NCBI GenBank assembly: GCA_029948255.1
Contig: JALIZF010001824.1
Coordinates: 434,001 to 498,000, forward strand
Length of the DNA stretch: 64,000 bases
Reading direction: 5' to 3'
Origin: Telmatactis stephensoni
Lineage: Eukaryota; Cnidaria; Anthozoa; Actiniaria; Isophelliidae
The notes beneath the pieces are model-generated. The model ran no database searches. It was not told the DNA's origin and saw only the letters and a program-made list of their open reading frames with translations. Position numbers and translations under genes: made by a program. Numbering within the stretch: the stretch's first letter is position 1; each line of letters opens with the position of its first letter. This document shows positions 13,007-30,440 of this stretch, one piece after another.

Positions 13007-13088
13007 GACGAGGTGGCCGAGTGGTTAAGGCGTTGGACTGCTAATCCAATGGGCTCTGCCCGCGTGGGTTCGAATCCCATCCTCGTCG
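13007..13088 (+). tRNA. tRNA-Ser (anticodon GCT)
   Basis: 82-nt class II tRNA. The acceptor stem GACGAGG pairs with CCTCGTC at 13081-13087, with discriminator G at 13088. The anticodon stem TTGGA/TCCAA encloses loop CTGCTAA with anticodon GCT at 13040-13042. There is a long variable arm (GGGCTCTGCCC) and a T-arm with GGTTCGAATCC. A- and B-box promoter elements are intact, and no body or tail follows, unlike the SINE upstream. It reads AGC/AGU serine codons. Confidence 0.95.
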
Positions 13089-13089
13089 A

Positions 13090-14560
13090 TAATTAACATT
13101 TTGATATATTTTTTGAGGGGCGTTCATGTGTGGTAGAGTCGGAACGAGATAATAGTAAATTCTTTCCCTTTCATTCTCTTGAATTTTATCATTCCATATA
13201 ATTTTGTTCTTTTATTGATCATATGCAAGTTCAGATTTCTAAGACTGTCAGGTATACATACAATTCGAAGACAAGCAAATTCCTTTCATTCACGATTCAA
13301 GCCGAAACTAGACCATGTTCAACAAAGCAAACGTATAACCTGTAGTCTTGGTATTATAATCAGTTGCAAGTTGCACTTGGTTTAAATGTTTTCAACGTAC
13401 GGTTTTACATTTGACTTGAAAGTTACCGCATGCATGCTTTGCCAAACAGAGCAGGGAACTTGAATTAATCGTTTTGAAAGAAAATACTTTGCCTTTGTAC
13501 ATCCGTTACGCACTCCTGGCAACGGATTTACACAGCTAGGCTAAATGAAACTTTGAATACCCTGAGTGCAGAGGTTAATCTCGCCTTCCCTCATCAGAGA
13601 CAGCCTAAGGAAGGGAAAGAGAGATTAAACCTTGTCTTGCTATTTTGAATTTAAGTTAACTAATTTTAAAATCAGCTGCCTTGCCAATAATTCACTTTTA
13701 TTTTAGTGCATTGCTGCTGTTCTACTGCTGAATCTGAATTCTGAAAATCAACGTTTTAATGGGCTTTGGGACTCACTGAAACAATTAGCAGGTCACTCTG
13801 TCAGTCTAAACTAGTGCTAGAGAACCCTGCGACCAGACGTCAACAACACCTCTGAATACAGGGTAAGAAAACCGAACCCGAAACAAAATTCGCAAAAAGG
13901 CTTGTGATTCAACGATACAACTAGTGTACCTGGTATCGCGTCAACGGTACCACAAATAAACCACACCCTTTTCGCTACGAACTTGTCCAGGTACTAATTC
14001 TTATAACTGCTTAACTTTCTTTAAGCTAAAGTTTCCTTCTTCCATCGTTTAACCAATTTTAATTTTGATTCAGGTTTAGCTCTATTCAATTGAGTTGGTA
14101 CAGTTCTTTCTAAACTATCAAGAAATCAAGGACTATAAAATGAAATACGAGTATCCAATACTTCATAACTTTAAGAAATTAGAAAATATCTTTCAATTGC
14201 TTCCATATCACCTTCAAATATTTATATACACACAAATATATATTTTGAAGATGTTCAATTTTGTAGACTCGACTTATACGAAACAAACGACTTAGTTTGG
14301 GGAATTTACATAATATAAAAGGCACCAACATTGTGAAATGTCTTCCACAATTGTTTTTTGTCATTGACCAGCCAACACGCTGTTCTTTATAACAATTTGC
14401 ATAGCATTCCCGTCATTCAATAATGTCCTGGGAATATCAGAGTTTGTCTACTTTCATGATGTGGAATTAGAACTTGTAATGACTTGAAATCATCTGTACA
14501 TCATCTGTGATCAGATCCTAATAATTCATTTCTCTAACAGTACTAAGATTTAAGATTTCC
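13090..14560. other. Spacer between tRNA-Ser and WIPF
   Basis: AT-rich, with no convincing exon on either strand. The proximal part (14300-14560) probably includes the 3' UTR of WIPF, which ends here on the minus strand. Confidence 0.55.
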
Positions 14561-14563
14561 AAC

Positions 14564-17500
14564 TTAACGTGGGGGTGGTGGTGGGGGCGGAGGTGCCCCT
14601 CTCATTGGGGGAGGGGGTGGGGGTGCACCTCTTGATGGGACTGAAGGCGGTCTTTGGTTTGAACCTGCATAAACAAAACATGAGACTTGTTAATAAAGTT
14701 ATGTACCTTAAACTACAAAATACAGGCACAATACATGACTGATAAGCCCTCTTATAGTGATGTTTTGCAAACTATTGCTCCAGAAAATATCAGAGAAAGA
14801 GCAAAATTACCACGTTTATATAGAAGAAAAAATATTGAAATGGGGGATCTTTTTCAGTCTCTCCCTTGTGGGGTATGAATATATTCTGAAGCCACACCTC
14901 CCACTTTTTGGAGAATGGGCTTATATGGGAGGGTTATTTGAACAGGATTGTTTTGGTAGCCTCTGTACCTTGGAGGGCAACTACAAAGACTAACTGGTTG
15001 GAAAAATGCATTTGTAATCTTCTTTAGAAAAAACTATGACCTACAACACAGATTCTTTCTATTCAAAAAATGTTCTTCAACAGTAGATGGAGGACTTATT
15101 TGGAAGGCATTTCTATTTGTTGACTACAAAACACTCACCTGGTTTGGATCGTTGAATATTTTGACTAGGATAAGTCTTTGTTGTTTCTACATAAGGCTCT
15201 GGTGGCGGAAGCTCATTTATGGACCTAAACTTGAATCGTGTGTCAAAATTTCCTGGAGAAATAAAATAATAGGATATCAATGTTTAAATATGGAAGAACT
15301 TAAAGCACTTCTTTACTGAGGGTTGCTTGGCCCAAAGTGTGACTTGTGCTGTAACTGTCTGACACAGTTCCACATCAACAAACTGCCTCACAGAAGAACA
15401 TAATAGGTGCTTGAAAGTATTGATTGATTAATGAAATTGCAATAGAATTCCTGGCAAGTAAATGTGAAATTGAAGGTTCCAAAATGAAAACATCCCAAGT
15501 GACAATTTGGATGATTCAAATCAGTTTAAAATGGTATCATTGGGCTTTTCTCAGCCTAAACACCAATATCCCTGGTGATTTTTAACAAAAACTTCGAGAA
15601 AGCCCGAAATACTCCATTTTCGAGTTCCTCTTTGCTCAGGCTAAGCCTCGATTATGCAAAATTTATTCCATAGAATTTTAGCAACAGCCCGATGGAATGC
15701 AATAAACAAACAAAGAGAATACTTTAGAATTCCACGGGGTTTTTGCTAAAATTCATGAATATTTTACTTGGATTTGAGGCTTAGCCTGAGCAAAGAGGAA
15801 CTGAAAACTGGTCTATTCTTGGCTAGCAATGGTCTGACCTTTCATAACAATGGACCACTGGTCCATAAAAGTTGTCATTATCATTCAAATTTTCTCTTCT
15901 TGCCTCTTACTGTACTAATGAAATTAATGGCTTTGAGGTCATTCAAAGCAAAAACACAGTAAATTTCTCCTTCTTGATCTTGATATTTCTTCAAATAAAT
16001 TGCCAGACATTAATTTTTAGGCTCAGAGAAGTCCATCAACACCATTTTGAATGCAGTATTTAAAAAGATCGTCACTTAGGACGCTTTCATTTTGGAACCT
16101 TCATTTATTACACAGTATGAAAAAGTACATAACAGATATTTCAAGCCTTAGTCATAACAGTAATTTTCAATATTATACAATCGGATCAGACTTGGAAACA
16201 GTCCAACCAAATTAATTATTCACTTCCTGACTATCAGTTAAAGTTAAAAATAAAAATAAAAATATGAAGAACTACTGATACAATAATGAACTTTTTGAAA
16301 TTGTCTTAAGATTGTAGATTTTTAGGTATCTTTATTTTTTGGTTTTGTTGGACAGAAGTAATTAACCAAATCTCAAAAGATTGTTTGATGCTAGCATACT
16401 ATTAAAGATTGCTGTTAACAAAGGAATAAGGTTCAAAACATTACTAATGTAAGCACTTTTTTGTGGTATCATATTTATCTTTACCTTGACCTGAAATAGA
16501 GGGTGGAGGAGGTGGTAGTGAATTTCGTGTTCCTACTGGTAATGGTCCATTTGATATACTTGGTTTAGATACAGGTGGGGGAGGAGGGGGACCTGATTTC
16601 TGAGGAGGTCCTCTATTTGGAGGAGGTGGAGGTCGAACTCCAGGTCCAGAAGTTGGAGTTCTACTTGGAGGTGGTGGTGGCGGAGCACCATTTCTCATTG
16701 GAGCAGGACTTGGTGGCTTGTTAACTGGTGGAGGAGGTGGTGCCTGCTGACTTTCTCTATTTGGTGGTAAAGGTGGTGGCCCTTGTCCTGTAGGTCTACC
16801 AGTGTTAATTGGTGGTGGTGGTGCCCTAGATGGTGGTGGTGGTGGTCCTTGAGGCCCTCGTTTTGGTGGAGGAGGGGCTTGTTTGGGAATACTGGGTGGC
16901 GGTGGTTGTGATGGAGGACCTTTTGTGGGTGGTGGTGGAGGAGGAACTGATCCAGGACCTGGCCTTCCTGGTGGTGCAGGAAGTGGTCTTCCACCACTAC
17001 CACTTGGTGGAGGGGCTGGCAAAGGTCTTGATTGTCCTGATGGTGGAGGGGGCAGTGGCCTACTTTCTCCACTTCCTCTTGACGGAGGTGGTGGTGGTGG
17101 TGCCCCTGAGGATCTGTCAGGGGGAGGTGGAGGAGGGAAATTTCCAACATTTCCATGTCTTCCTGGGGGTGGTGGTGGAGGTGCTCCACTTCTATCATTT
17201 GACCTACTAGGCGGTGGGGGTGGAGGTCCACCAAATGAATTGGATATTCTGTCATTTGATCTGCTTGGTGGTGGAGGTGGTCCAGTTGGTGTTGGAGGTT
17301 TTGGTAGATCCTTCCTGGGTAATCCTGGTGGTGGTGCACCAAAACGAGGAGGATTGGATGAAGGTGGTGGGGGTGCGCCAAAACGAGATTGATTAGATGG
17401 TGGTGGTGCACCAAAACGAGATTGATTAGATGGTGGTGGTGCACCAAAACGAGGTTGATTAGATGAAGGTGGCGGGGGTGCACCAAAACGAGGTTGATTA

Positions 17501-19184
17501 GATGAAGGTGGTGGGGGTGCACCAAAACGAGGTTGATTAGATGAAGACGGTGGGGGTGCACCAAAACGAGGTTGATTAGATGAAGGCGGTGGGGGTGCAC
17601 CAAAACGAGACTGATTAGATGAAGGTGGTGGGGGTGCACCAAAACGAGATTGATTAGAGGAAGGTGGTGGGGGTGCACCAAAACGAGGTTGATTAGATGA
17701 AGCTGGTGATGGTGGTTTAAACCCGGGGGGTTTCATAGCTGCTCCTCTTGGACCTAAAGAAAATCAAAACAGTGCCAAAAATGTGAGTCTGTTTTCATGT
17801 TTATCAAAGCATAAATTTAAAATCATCAGAGAAGTTTTCATATGATTGTAAAATGCAACAGTTTCACAAATCATATACGGATAGTATAAGGGTGGCAAGG
17901 GTGGTGTAGCAGTTCGCCACTCGTCTTTCACTGCTGCCGTCTGGGATTGATTCCTGGGTTGGGACATACATAAATTGAGTTTGTTTGGTGTGTTGTTCTC
18001 TCCCTTGCTATAAGGGTTTTTCTTCACGTTCTTATTCAATTTGAGTGTTAGTTGAGTGTTGTATGTAGAGTATATCGAATGTAGTGGTAGTGAGTGTGGA
18101 GTGATGGTCACTGAAAAGCTCCTTCAGGGGAGTGTCAATTAAACTATTTATTTATTTATTTATTCAATGTAAAAACTGCAATAACAATGTAATCTTGAAA
18201 ATTCAATACTAACCTCCTGACCCTGGTGGCTTTCTGTCAGCAGCAGACTTTAATTTGGGCATCCCTCCAGCAAATAGACCTCCAAGCTGAGGTCCGCCCA
18301 TTCCGCCGCCGCCACCGCCTCCGCCTCCGCCGCCACCACCCACCTCCTGTTCCATTTACACTGCCCCTGCCACCTGATGGTTTCTCATCTAGAAGAGAAA
18401 CAAAACATAAATAAAGATATACTCCAAGACTTAAATCATTAAATCTGACATTTTTGTAATCTACATGTATCACGCTTGTAAGTACTTCAGTGAGACCATA
18501 ACTCGGAAAGTGTTAAGACATTTTTCACTGGCTGGGACAGAATTACATGTCCACATTAACCAGTTGTCTGTATTAACCAGGTGTCTGTAAGCCCATTTCA
18601 TTGTATTACCAATTCATGGGAGAAAATGGACATGCTTGTGCTCAAATCTTTGACCTCCAAGTCACCACTGAGGAGTTGATTATATGGTAAATTTGCACTT
18701 ATTTAATTATCTTGTGCTATTTAATCATCACTTGCAGAGTCAAATTATATGTAATACAGCTATTTCCCATATGTAACAAATACTATTTATAACAATCATA
18801 ATTTAATACTTTGGAGCCAGAGGTCTAACAAAATAAATAGCATAATTTTATGCTATTTATTTTGTTAGACCTCTGTTTAAACCCAAATGGCATAGCTTGG
18901 TAGCCTTACTTCCTTGTTATTTTTGAGTGTGACAATTTGAACCCTCTGGCACCAAGGGTATGATTCAAATTGAAATCAAAACAAAGTTCAGTGAAGTGAT
19001 ACTTACTTCCTACAGAAGGAGCACTTCTATCATTTGTAACAGTTTTCTTGAGTCTGGCTCCTTTGTGAATTTGGTTTAATAGAGCTCCTCTTTCAGAGCC
19101 TTTTGCAGGCTTCTTAAAACCCCCTGGTGGACCTGATGGTGGCGGTGGTGCTGATGGTGGAGGAGGGGGAGGAGGAGGAGGCAT
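14564..19184 (-). CDS. WIPF1/2-like: WAS/WASL-interacting protein (WIP/verprolin family)
   Basis: Five coding exons: 19184-19007, 18388-18214, 17753-16485, 15252-15139, 14664-14564; about 611 residues. A splice acceptor abuts the ATG, so a 5' UTR exon lies upstream. The N-terminus is poly-Pro (MPPPPPPPPPSAPPPP), then the actin-binding WH2 motif RGALLNQIHKGARLKKTVTN followed by DRSAP. Next come a Gly-rich block, GGLFAGGMPKLKS, a very long Pro-rich exon with ten repeats built on NQxRFGAPPP, the WASP-binding segment (TRFKFRSINELPPPEPYVET) and the terminal RGAPPPPPPPPR. Vertebrate WIP has the same order. WIP binds G-actin, profilin and the WASP WH1 domain, controlling actin assembly. In exon 2 the Gly run needs one base skipped near 18338-18341 (exon length 175 against an expected 174), probably a sequence error in the GGT repeat. 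Co-orthology to WIPF1, 2 or 3 is unresolved. Confidence 0.9.
15622..15805. mobile_element. Short inverted-repeat element in WIPF intron
   Basis: GTTCCTCTTTGCTCAGGCTA and its inverted copy (TAGCCTGAGCAAAGAGGAAC) bound about 130 bp of non-coding DNA. Confidence 0.7.
17330..17715 (-). repeat. Coding tandem repeat in WIPF exon 3 (about 33-39 bp unit, 10 copies)
   Basis: Each unit encodes SSNQ(P/S)RFGAPPPP or a 2-3-residue shorter form. Units are nearly identical in DNA, indicating recent expansion or homogenisation. The GAPPPP core resembles profilin-binding proline runs; that function is inferred. Confidence 0.92.
17885..18163 (+). mobile_element. tRNA-derived SINE in WIPF intron
   Basis: Head with tRNA-like A-box and B-box (GGGATTGATTCC) motifs, an unrelated body, 3' end TGAAAAGCTCCTTCAGGGGA and a (TATT)n tail at 18147-18163. 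Its 3' end resembles that of the SINE at 12595. Confidence 0.65.
18818..18875. repeat. 58 bp near-perfect palindrome in WIPF intron
   Basis: CAGAGGTCTAACAAAATAAA and onward is followed at once by its inverted copy ending in TTAGACCTCTG, with a very short loop. It may be a minimal foldback element or simply a cruciform-forming palindrome. Confidence 0.85.
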
Positions 19185-19189
19185 CTGTG

Positions 19190-22100
19190 AAAAGTTATCT
19201 TCCTAGGCGTCACACTTCTCCTCCTGTTGTCACCTTATCTGAATCTAGAGTCAAATCATTGAATTTATACACTTATCTCAAAAATTGTTGTGGCAAGTCA
19301 AGCAACATGTGTCAAGCCAAGATTGGAATGAATGCTGGTTTTATGGTGGTAATGGCAGTATTCAAATCACACTTGTTATCAACAGAATAAAGTGCAATAT
19401 AGTAACAAGCGTGTGAAAATGACCATATTTTGTAATTAGTTCTACAGAAACAAGTGTGATTTGAATACATTATCATACCAGCATTCATTTCGGTCTTGGC
19501 TTGATGCTAGTAGCTTGACTTGCGACAATGATTTTTGAAATAAGTGTATAAGTTTAATTTGTAACAAGCTGTTATCATCTAATGTTTGACTGCCATCCGT
19601 AGATAGGCTTCCTTCGAACAATGTGTGCATTGTGCATTACTACAGTCAATATGCAGATCAATAGGTCCACACTGCTGCATGCACTTGATGCTCTTATTCT
19701 CAAAGGCTAACTACTGATGGCAGTCCTGAAATTATATGATAAGAGCAATTATATGCTTAATTAAACTGTATAAATTGATTTCAAAGATAATGAAATTCTT
19801 TGATCAATTTCAAATTGTTTAGTAAAACATAAAACTCACTTATAATAATATTGTATAGCTCAAACATCCCATTTCAAATTACTTGCTAACTCAAACTTGA
19901 TTGACACTCTGGACCCTCCAATTAGGTTGCATTTTTATTGTGTAAATTTGAATTGATAAATCTTATTGTCAAATCATGGCTGACTGTCATATTGAAATAT
20001 CATCTTTATTGATAATATGATACTAGAAAAAGTAATTTAAGCCTATAAAACAATCTAAAATCTGGTCAAACTGTCATCAGGTTGTTCTTTTGTATCAACA
20101 TCTGGTCAACTAACTTGAAACTCCATAAACTCAATTTTTTCCCTTTTGTTTCAGAGTTCACATTAATGGAATTACAGTGAATTAAACAATCAAGAGTATC
20201 TATGAGATATTCAGAAGGGCAAGTGAATATCTGACAATAAATAAATATAAGTATCATAAGCAAGAATATAGGTTTGTTTTTAAAAAAACTTGACAATGAA
20301 CAATCGATTATTTTCAACATATTGGATAGACAACACATGATCATGCAAATGCACTTAACACAACATGTACTAACAATCTGTATGTGTCATTAACCTAATT
20401 TATTATAAAAGTTATTAATAATCAAAGAATTAATATTAAGAGTTAGTAAATCATTGATTAGGTTAAACTTTAAATGTATGTGTAAATATTAAATCTGACT
20501 TCCATTATTTTTATATTTGCTTAAGAACATGCACATTTGTTTGGATTCTACCTCAAGCATGACCACAGAATTCCATAACACTCTAATAATTAATCATGTC
20601 TAAGTTTAGTTTTGAGCAAAGTTTTCAATTAATGATGTTTATAAAATCTTCACAGTAAATTAAACTTTGATCTTCAGAGTAGCAGGAAAAAAGTGTGGAA
20701 TTTCATGGTATATAATTTTTACAAAATGTTATAATCATTCACTTTTTGTATTGTAAATGAAAGAATTTTTGTATGCATGTATGCATTAAAACGTCTCCAT
20801 TTGTAACCACTGTACTTTGATAAAAGTAGACACAGCAATATTATTGAGTCAAAACCTGTATAGTGGCATTTAAGTCAAGATCATTAAATGTTTATTATGC
20901 AGTTTAAATTGTGTAAGATGAATAGGTTGAGACAGGACTGAGCTGATATTTCATTTTAGACGAGAACAAATAAATTTACTGAGCAGATAACCTTTGAGAC
21001 TTTAAGACAGGTAGAATACAATGTAACAATTTGAGGATTAGGACAAGTATCAGTTTATGTAATCAAAAACATATCGCATGTTTTACTAAAACATTGTAAG
21101 AACAGCTTCCCACCATCTTGAAGCTAAAGCGAAACAATGGCTAGACCTTTGGACAGCATGTATATCAGCAGTGTCAAGAGTATTCTTGGATGAAAATGAA
21201 GTATTTCTTTATCCTTCCTGAACAGAATTAATTGGCACAGAAATGTTCTAGGAACTTCCAGTCTTCAAACAGATCAGTGTGTGTTTTGTTTACTAAACAC
21301 CCCAAACAGTTGCACAATACGATAAATCACACAACAGTACATGTACATGACAGATAATTGGGTTCGCTAAAGTACAGTAGTTCAAATTCAATTGCAAGAT
21401 TATTATAGCTCAGACGTTAACACCTTATTTGCCACTCAGTATACAATACTCAATTTATAGAAAACATCACTGGTGATATTAACACACCCCACAGAAAATC
21501 ATCGTCCTAATATGCCTGGGTTTAGCACCCCTTTGTAATTAGGGGGACGTTTTGGGAAATCAACACAGTATGAATCAGAAACATTTTAGTTTCTCGTCCT
21601 TCTTGGGGGAACTTTAATCACCAAACGATCGAGACTATTATGTATATGCTTCTTAATACAGTCGAGTTTAAGTGTGTTATCGTGTGTCCCAATGGCGATA
21701 GTTTTAACAAATACAGTAAATTTGACATCAAAATCGTGAGCATGATGAAGTTCCAAAACAGAATCACAACGGCCTACGGCACCAAAAGTCGATCAATAAC
21801 AACAACAACGTAAATAATAGCCCTTAGATGAACAACTAATGGTTCAGAATAGTTGAAACTAGAGTATTGTTGATTGAAAGTGATAGAAGGCCTCCCTTTG
21901 GACAAGGAAACTATTCTGTTTCCGTGCAGAACAGCTTGCAACATACAAAATTCCTGTAGGAAGCTGTGTGAACTTGGGCATATTCATGACTTTAAAACGA
22001 TAGACTGTACCTTATGTTCACCTTACGATGATCCAAGCAACCATATTAGTTCTTGACAACGTAGGATTTTGTGAAAAAGCTGTCTATCTCCCTTCAAATA

Positions 22101-23160
22101 AGCTCTATTTTTAGGGAAAGTCAGTTACAGGCTCAAGAGAAGATGGCCGCGTATCAACTCAACTAGTAATCTCATGTCGTCACCCACCCCTGTCTATGAC
22201 GTATTTCCTGTGTTCCAGGTCCCAAGTCAGGTACTCCTCCTTCTACCGGAAGTTAATTTCCGATCACCACAGGAAGCCCAAATCGGAATAGAATGCCCTT
22301 GGGCTCCTGATTTTGCTAATTTCACCTTCACATTTCAAATATCGAAACTCTGAGTGTTCCTCATATCCACCATAATTCTTTTCTTTAAAAAAAGAAACTG
22401 ATAACTCTCCAGTTATGAGGTACTACAGTGCCACACCTTTTATTTCAAATTCTACCCACTGACTTATTCAGGAAACCAATTGCCATTAATTAATTAAATG
22501 AATTGGGGAGGTATTCAGCTTCCCCCAAACAGGGTTTTCATATAGACCTTTGGCATACTACTAACCAATTATTATAAAAACTGATACAAAATAAAAAGGG
22601 ATGATGGAAGCTGATAAGAACTGGAGGGGCATGCCAAATTAACCTGTATTGACCAGTTTCTAAATTGCTTTGTCTTGACATGATCTTGAGCACAAGAAAA
22701 CCAAGTCTACAAAGTAGGCTATTCAAAGTTTTATCTAAACCAAGGATTTTGTGGAGGCCCCCCCCCCCCCCCCCCCCCCCCACTGCCTCTGAAACACAAC
22801 TTGTGCAAAAAACATAACATTATTAGAAAAACATGATACTGACAATACTTTACCACAGCGAACCAGCAAAAAACAAAATATTAAAACACGAAAATTCCAT
22901 TCTTTTATTGAGAATTGATTCCAAAGATTTATCACCATTTTAATAACACCAGGATAGCAAGTTAAGAGAGACTACAATACATGTATTACACTATATGATG
23001 CTCAGCTGATCTTGTTTTTGTCAAGCAGTGTTATCTCTTCATAAGAGGAGGCAATAAAAATGTGGTGCATTCACAGAGTTTACAACTTGACAAACTCAAA
23101 AATTATTAGTGTTTCAAGATCAGTGTGAATAGCAGTGCTCATTGTACATATACAGTGGTA
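19190..23160. other. 4 kb spacer: WIPF 5' region and HSPE1 3' flank
   Basis: No coding exon recognised. Because the WIPF start codon directly follows an acceptor, a WIPF 5' UTR exon and promoter should lie here. AGATGGCCGCG near 22142 is a YY1-like motif of the kind found close to other starts in this window and is a candidate landmark. A C homopolymer occupies about 22758-22782. Confidence 0.5.
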
Positions 23161-23166
23161 ATTAGC

Positions 23167-24679
23167 TTAGTCTTCAAACTTTCCTAGAATGTCACTATCT
23201 CTATAAATATGCAATTCCTGTGGAAAAATAAAGAAATACTGTATAAGTTTCAGTACTTATAATACATCTTGTATTTATTTTGTTCAAGACCTACTTTGTC
23301 ATCAAGCTGAATTTTTGTTCCTCCATATTCTGGCAAGAGAACTTTGTCACCAACATTGACACAAACTGGAAAATTTTTGCCATCCTGTAGAAAATGTGAA
23401 ATATGTGATTACTCAGTCAATCTACTTTAACCATGGTAATTTGAGTTTGTTAACCAATCAGATTATGGATTAAAAACAATAGAATTCAAGTTCATATAAT
23501 TTCTAGACTGGACAAACAAACATGTGTCAGTAGTATCTTCTGACATAATCAGTGTTATAATGTGTAATTCCAAAAAATATCCATACCCCCACCAAGGAGG
23601 TAATATTTGTAAATGGACCCCCCTACCCTCCGGAACTTCCATTTTTCTTCCATACAAACTCTGTAATTTTGTTTTTCTGACCCACTCCCTCCCCTCCAGA
23701 ATTTCCAATTCCCTCCACGGTGGGGTATGGATATTTTCTGGAACTACACAATAAATGGTTGGGGAAATTCAAGTGACCACGGTTAGAGTAGAATGACAGT
23801 AAAAACACATCCATATTTAGAATAAAGTTATTAAAAGATATGATTCATCAGTTTTATGCATTTTGGCATACAGAAACTAGAGAACTACTGTAATATTTTA
23901 CCTTGTCTGTCACTCCTGGTCCAACCGCTATTACAGTACCCTCCAATACTTTTGCTTGACTTTTTTCTGGTAGAAGAACACCTCCTTTGGTTTTCTGAAA
24001 CACAAGATATTCAATACCAATATTATACTATACATATCATACATAAACTGACTGATTCAAGTGCTGACAAATTTAACACACCCATTCATAATAATAATAA
24101 AGTGTCAAGGAGGGTAATACTTAATTCATCTTGGTTTTAATGATGATGATGGTGATTATAACAATGATGTAATCATCAAATATTCATCAATTTGTAACTT
24201 ACCACCTCAGGGAGGAATTTCTCTACAAGTATTCTGTCAAATAAAGGTTTAAATGATCTTCTGAGGGCACCAGCCTACAAAAGAACATTTGATCATGAGT
24301 TAATTGAAGGTGCAGTAATATCAATCATGGAGAATACAATGCAATAAAATCAATTTACTCATACAGTCGGTGCAAGCACAAACCATATTATTAAAAGTGA
24401 GAAAGACAGATTTTTTTTGCTATTAAAAGCTGATAAATTGTCAAAAAAGTATATCCTTGATACAACTTTAGAGTTTGTAATCGCCTTGAGATATTTTAGA
24501 CCATGTGATGATTATGCATGCACCACGTTGTACAAATCCTTGACAATGCCGTAAAGTTTGTAGAATATCATACAAGGTTTAAATCAATAACTCAATTTTT
24601 TTCGGTTTGCCAAAAACAAGGTAGAACTTCAAGCTCTTTTATTAGTAATACTACAAAATCTAAGGATAAAACTTACCAT
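23167..24679 (-). CDS. HSPE1: 10 kDa mitochondrial heat shock protein (HSP10, co-chaperonin)
   Basis: Five exons: 24679-24677, 24274-24203, 23994-23902, 23384-23295, 23217-23167. They join in frame to 102 residues, the same length as human HSP10. The first coding exon contributes only the ATG, which directly abuts the GTAAGT donor. The protein runs AGALRRSFKPLFDRILVEKF, the mobile loop KTKGGVLLPEKSQAKV, then GTVIAVGPGV, VNVGDKVLLPEYGGTKIQ and the end RDSDILGKFED. HSP10 caps the HSP60 ring in the mitochondrial matrix; the IVL-like mobile loop tripeptide is VLL here. It is divergent to HSPD1, with 1275 bp between start codons, a gene pair arrangement conserved in many animals. Confidence 0.97.
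23561..23750. mobile_element. MITE in HSPE1 intron
   Basis: TGTGTAATTCCAAAAAATAT and inverted TATTTTCTGGAACTACACA form the ends. The interior is C-rich and non-coding. Confidence 0.75.
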
Positions 24680-29965
<5,286 letters not shown>

Positions 29966-30284
29966 ATCTCATTAATTAAGAACGATATCACAAATGCCAA
30001 TTTTGTGCTCACACAACCAATCCAGACCTGTAAACAAGATCTGCAATCCTAAAGAACTGTGCTTGATCCTTAACCAATCTTTAATTTGTGTACATTCATG
30101 TGGTAAGAATTCAAGTTTCTGCATACAAGGTGCTGTTGCACAGCTCATCATCTCTAGGTCTTTCTGTGGTTGTTGTGTTTTCAGGGTTAGTGAATTACGT
30201 GTAAAAACTCAGTACAGTTGCTGTAATCTCGTCGGCTGCCACAATAAATCTGCTGCACTTTTAATATGTTGCATTGGTTGAATT

Positions 30285-30440
30285 GTTTTAAGGCAATGGC
30301 GGATCCAAGGGGAGGGTTTAGGTGCTTGCAGCCCCCACTATGAAAATGGAAAAATGAATTAGGCTCTATTTTTGCTTTCACTGATATCATACAACCCCCT
30401 GTTTGGAATGCGCATACATAATCCTAGATCCGCCCCTGTT
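30285..30440. mobile_element. MITE related to the HSPD1 intron element
   Basis: Left end GGCGGATCCAAGGGG; right end CTAGATCCGCCCCTG, which inverts to CAGGGGCGGATCTAG. Same hAT-type terminus as the element at 28799. It lies just beyond the HSPD1 3' end. Confidence 0.65.

Noticed and set aside
16695..17396. Alternative long frames (His/Leu/Val-rich or Gly-rich) on both strands over the WIPF Pro-rich exon
   Set aside because: Shadows of the CCN-rich repeat; the Pro frame matches WIP and joins the neighbouring exons in phase.
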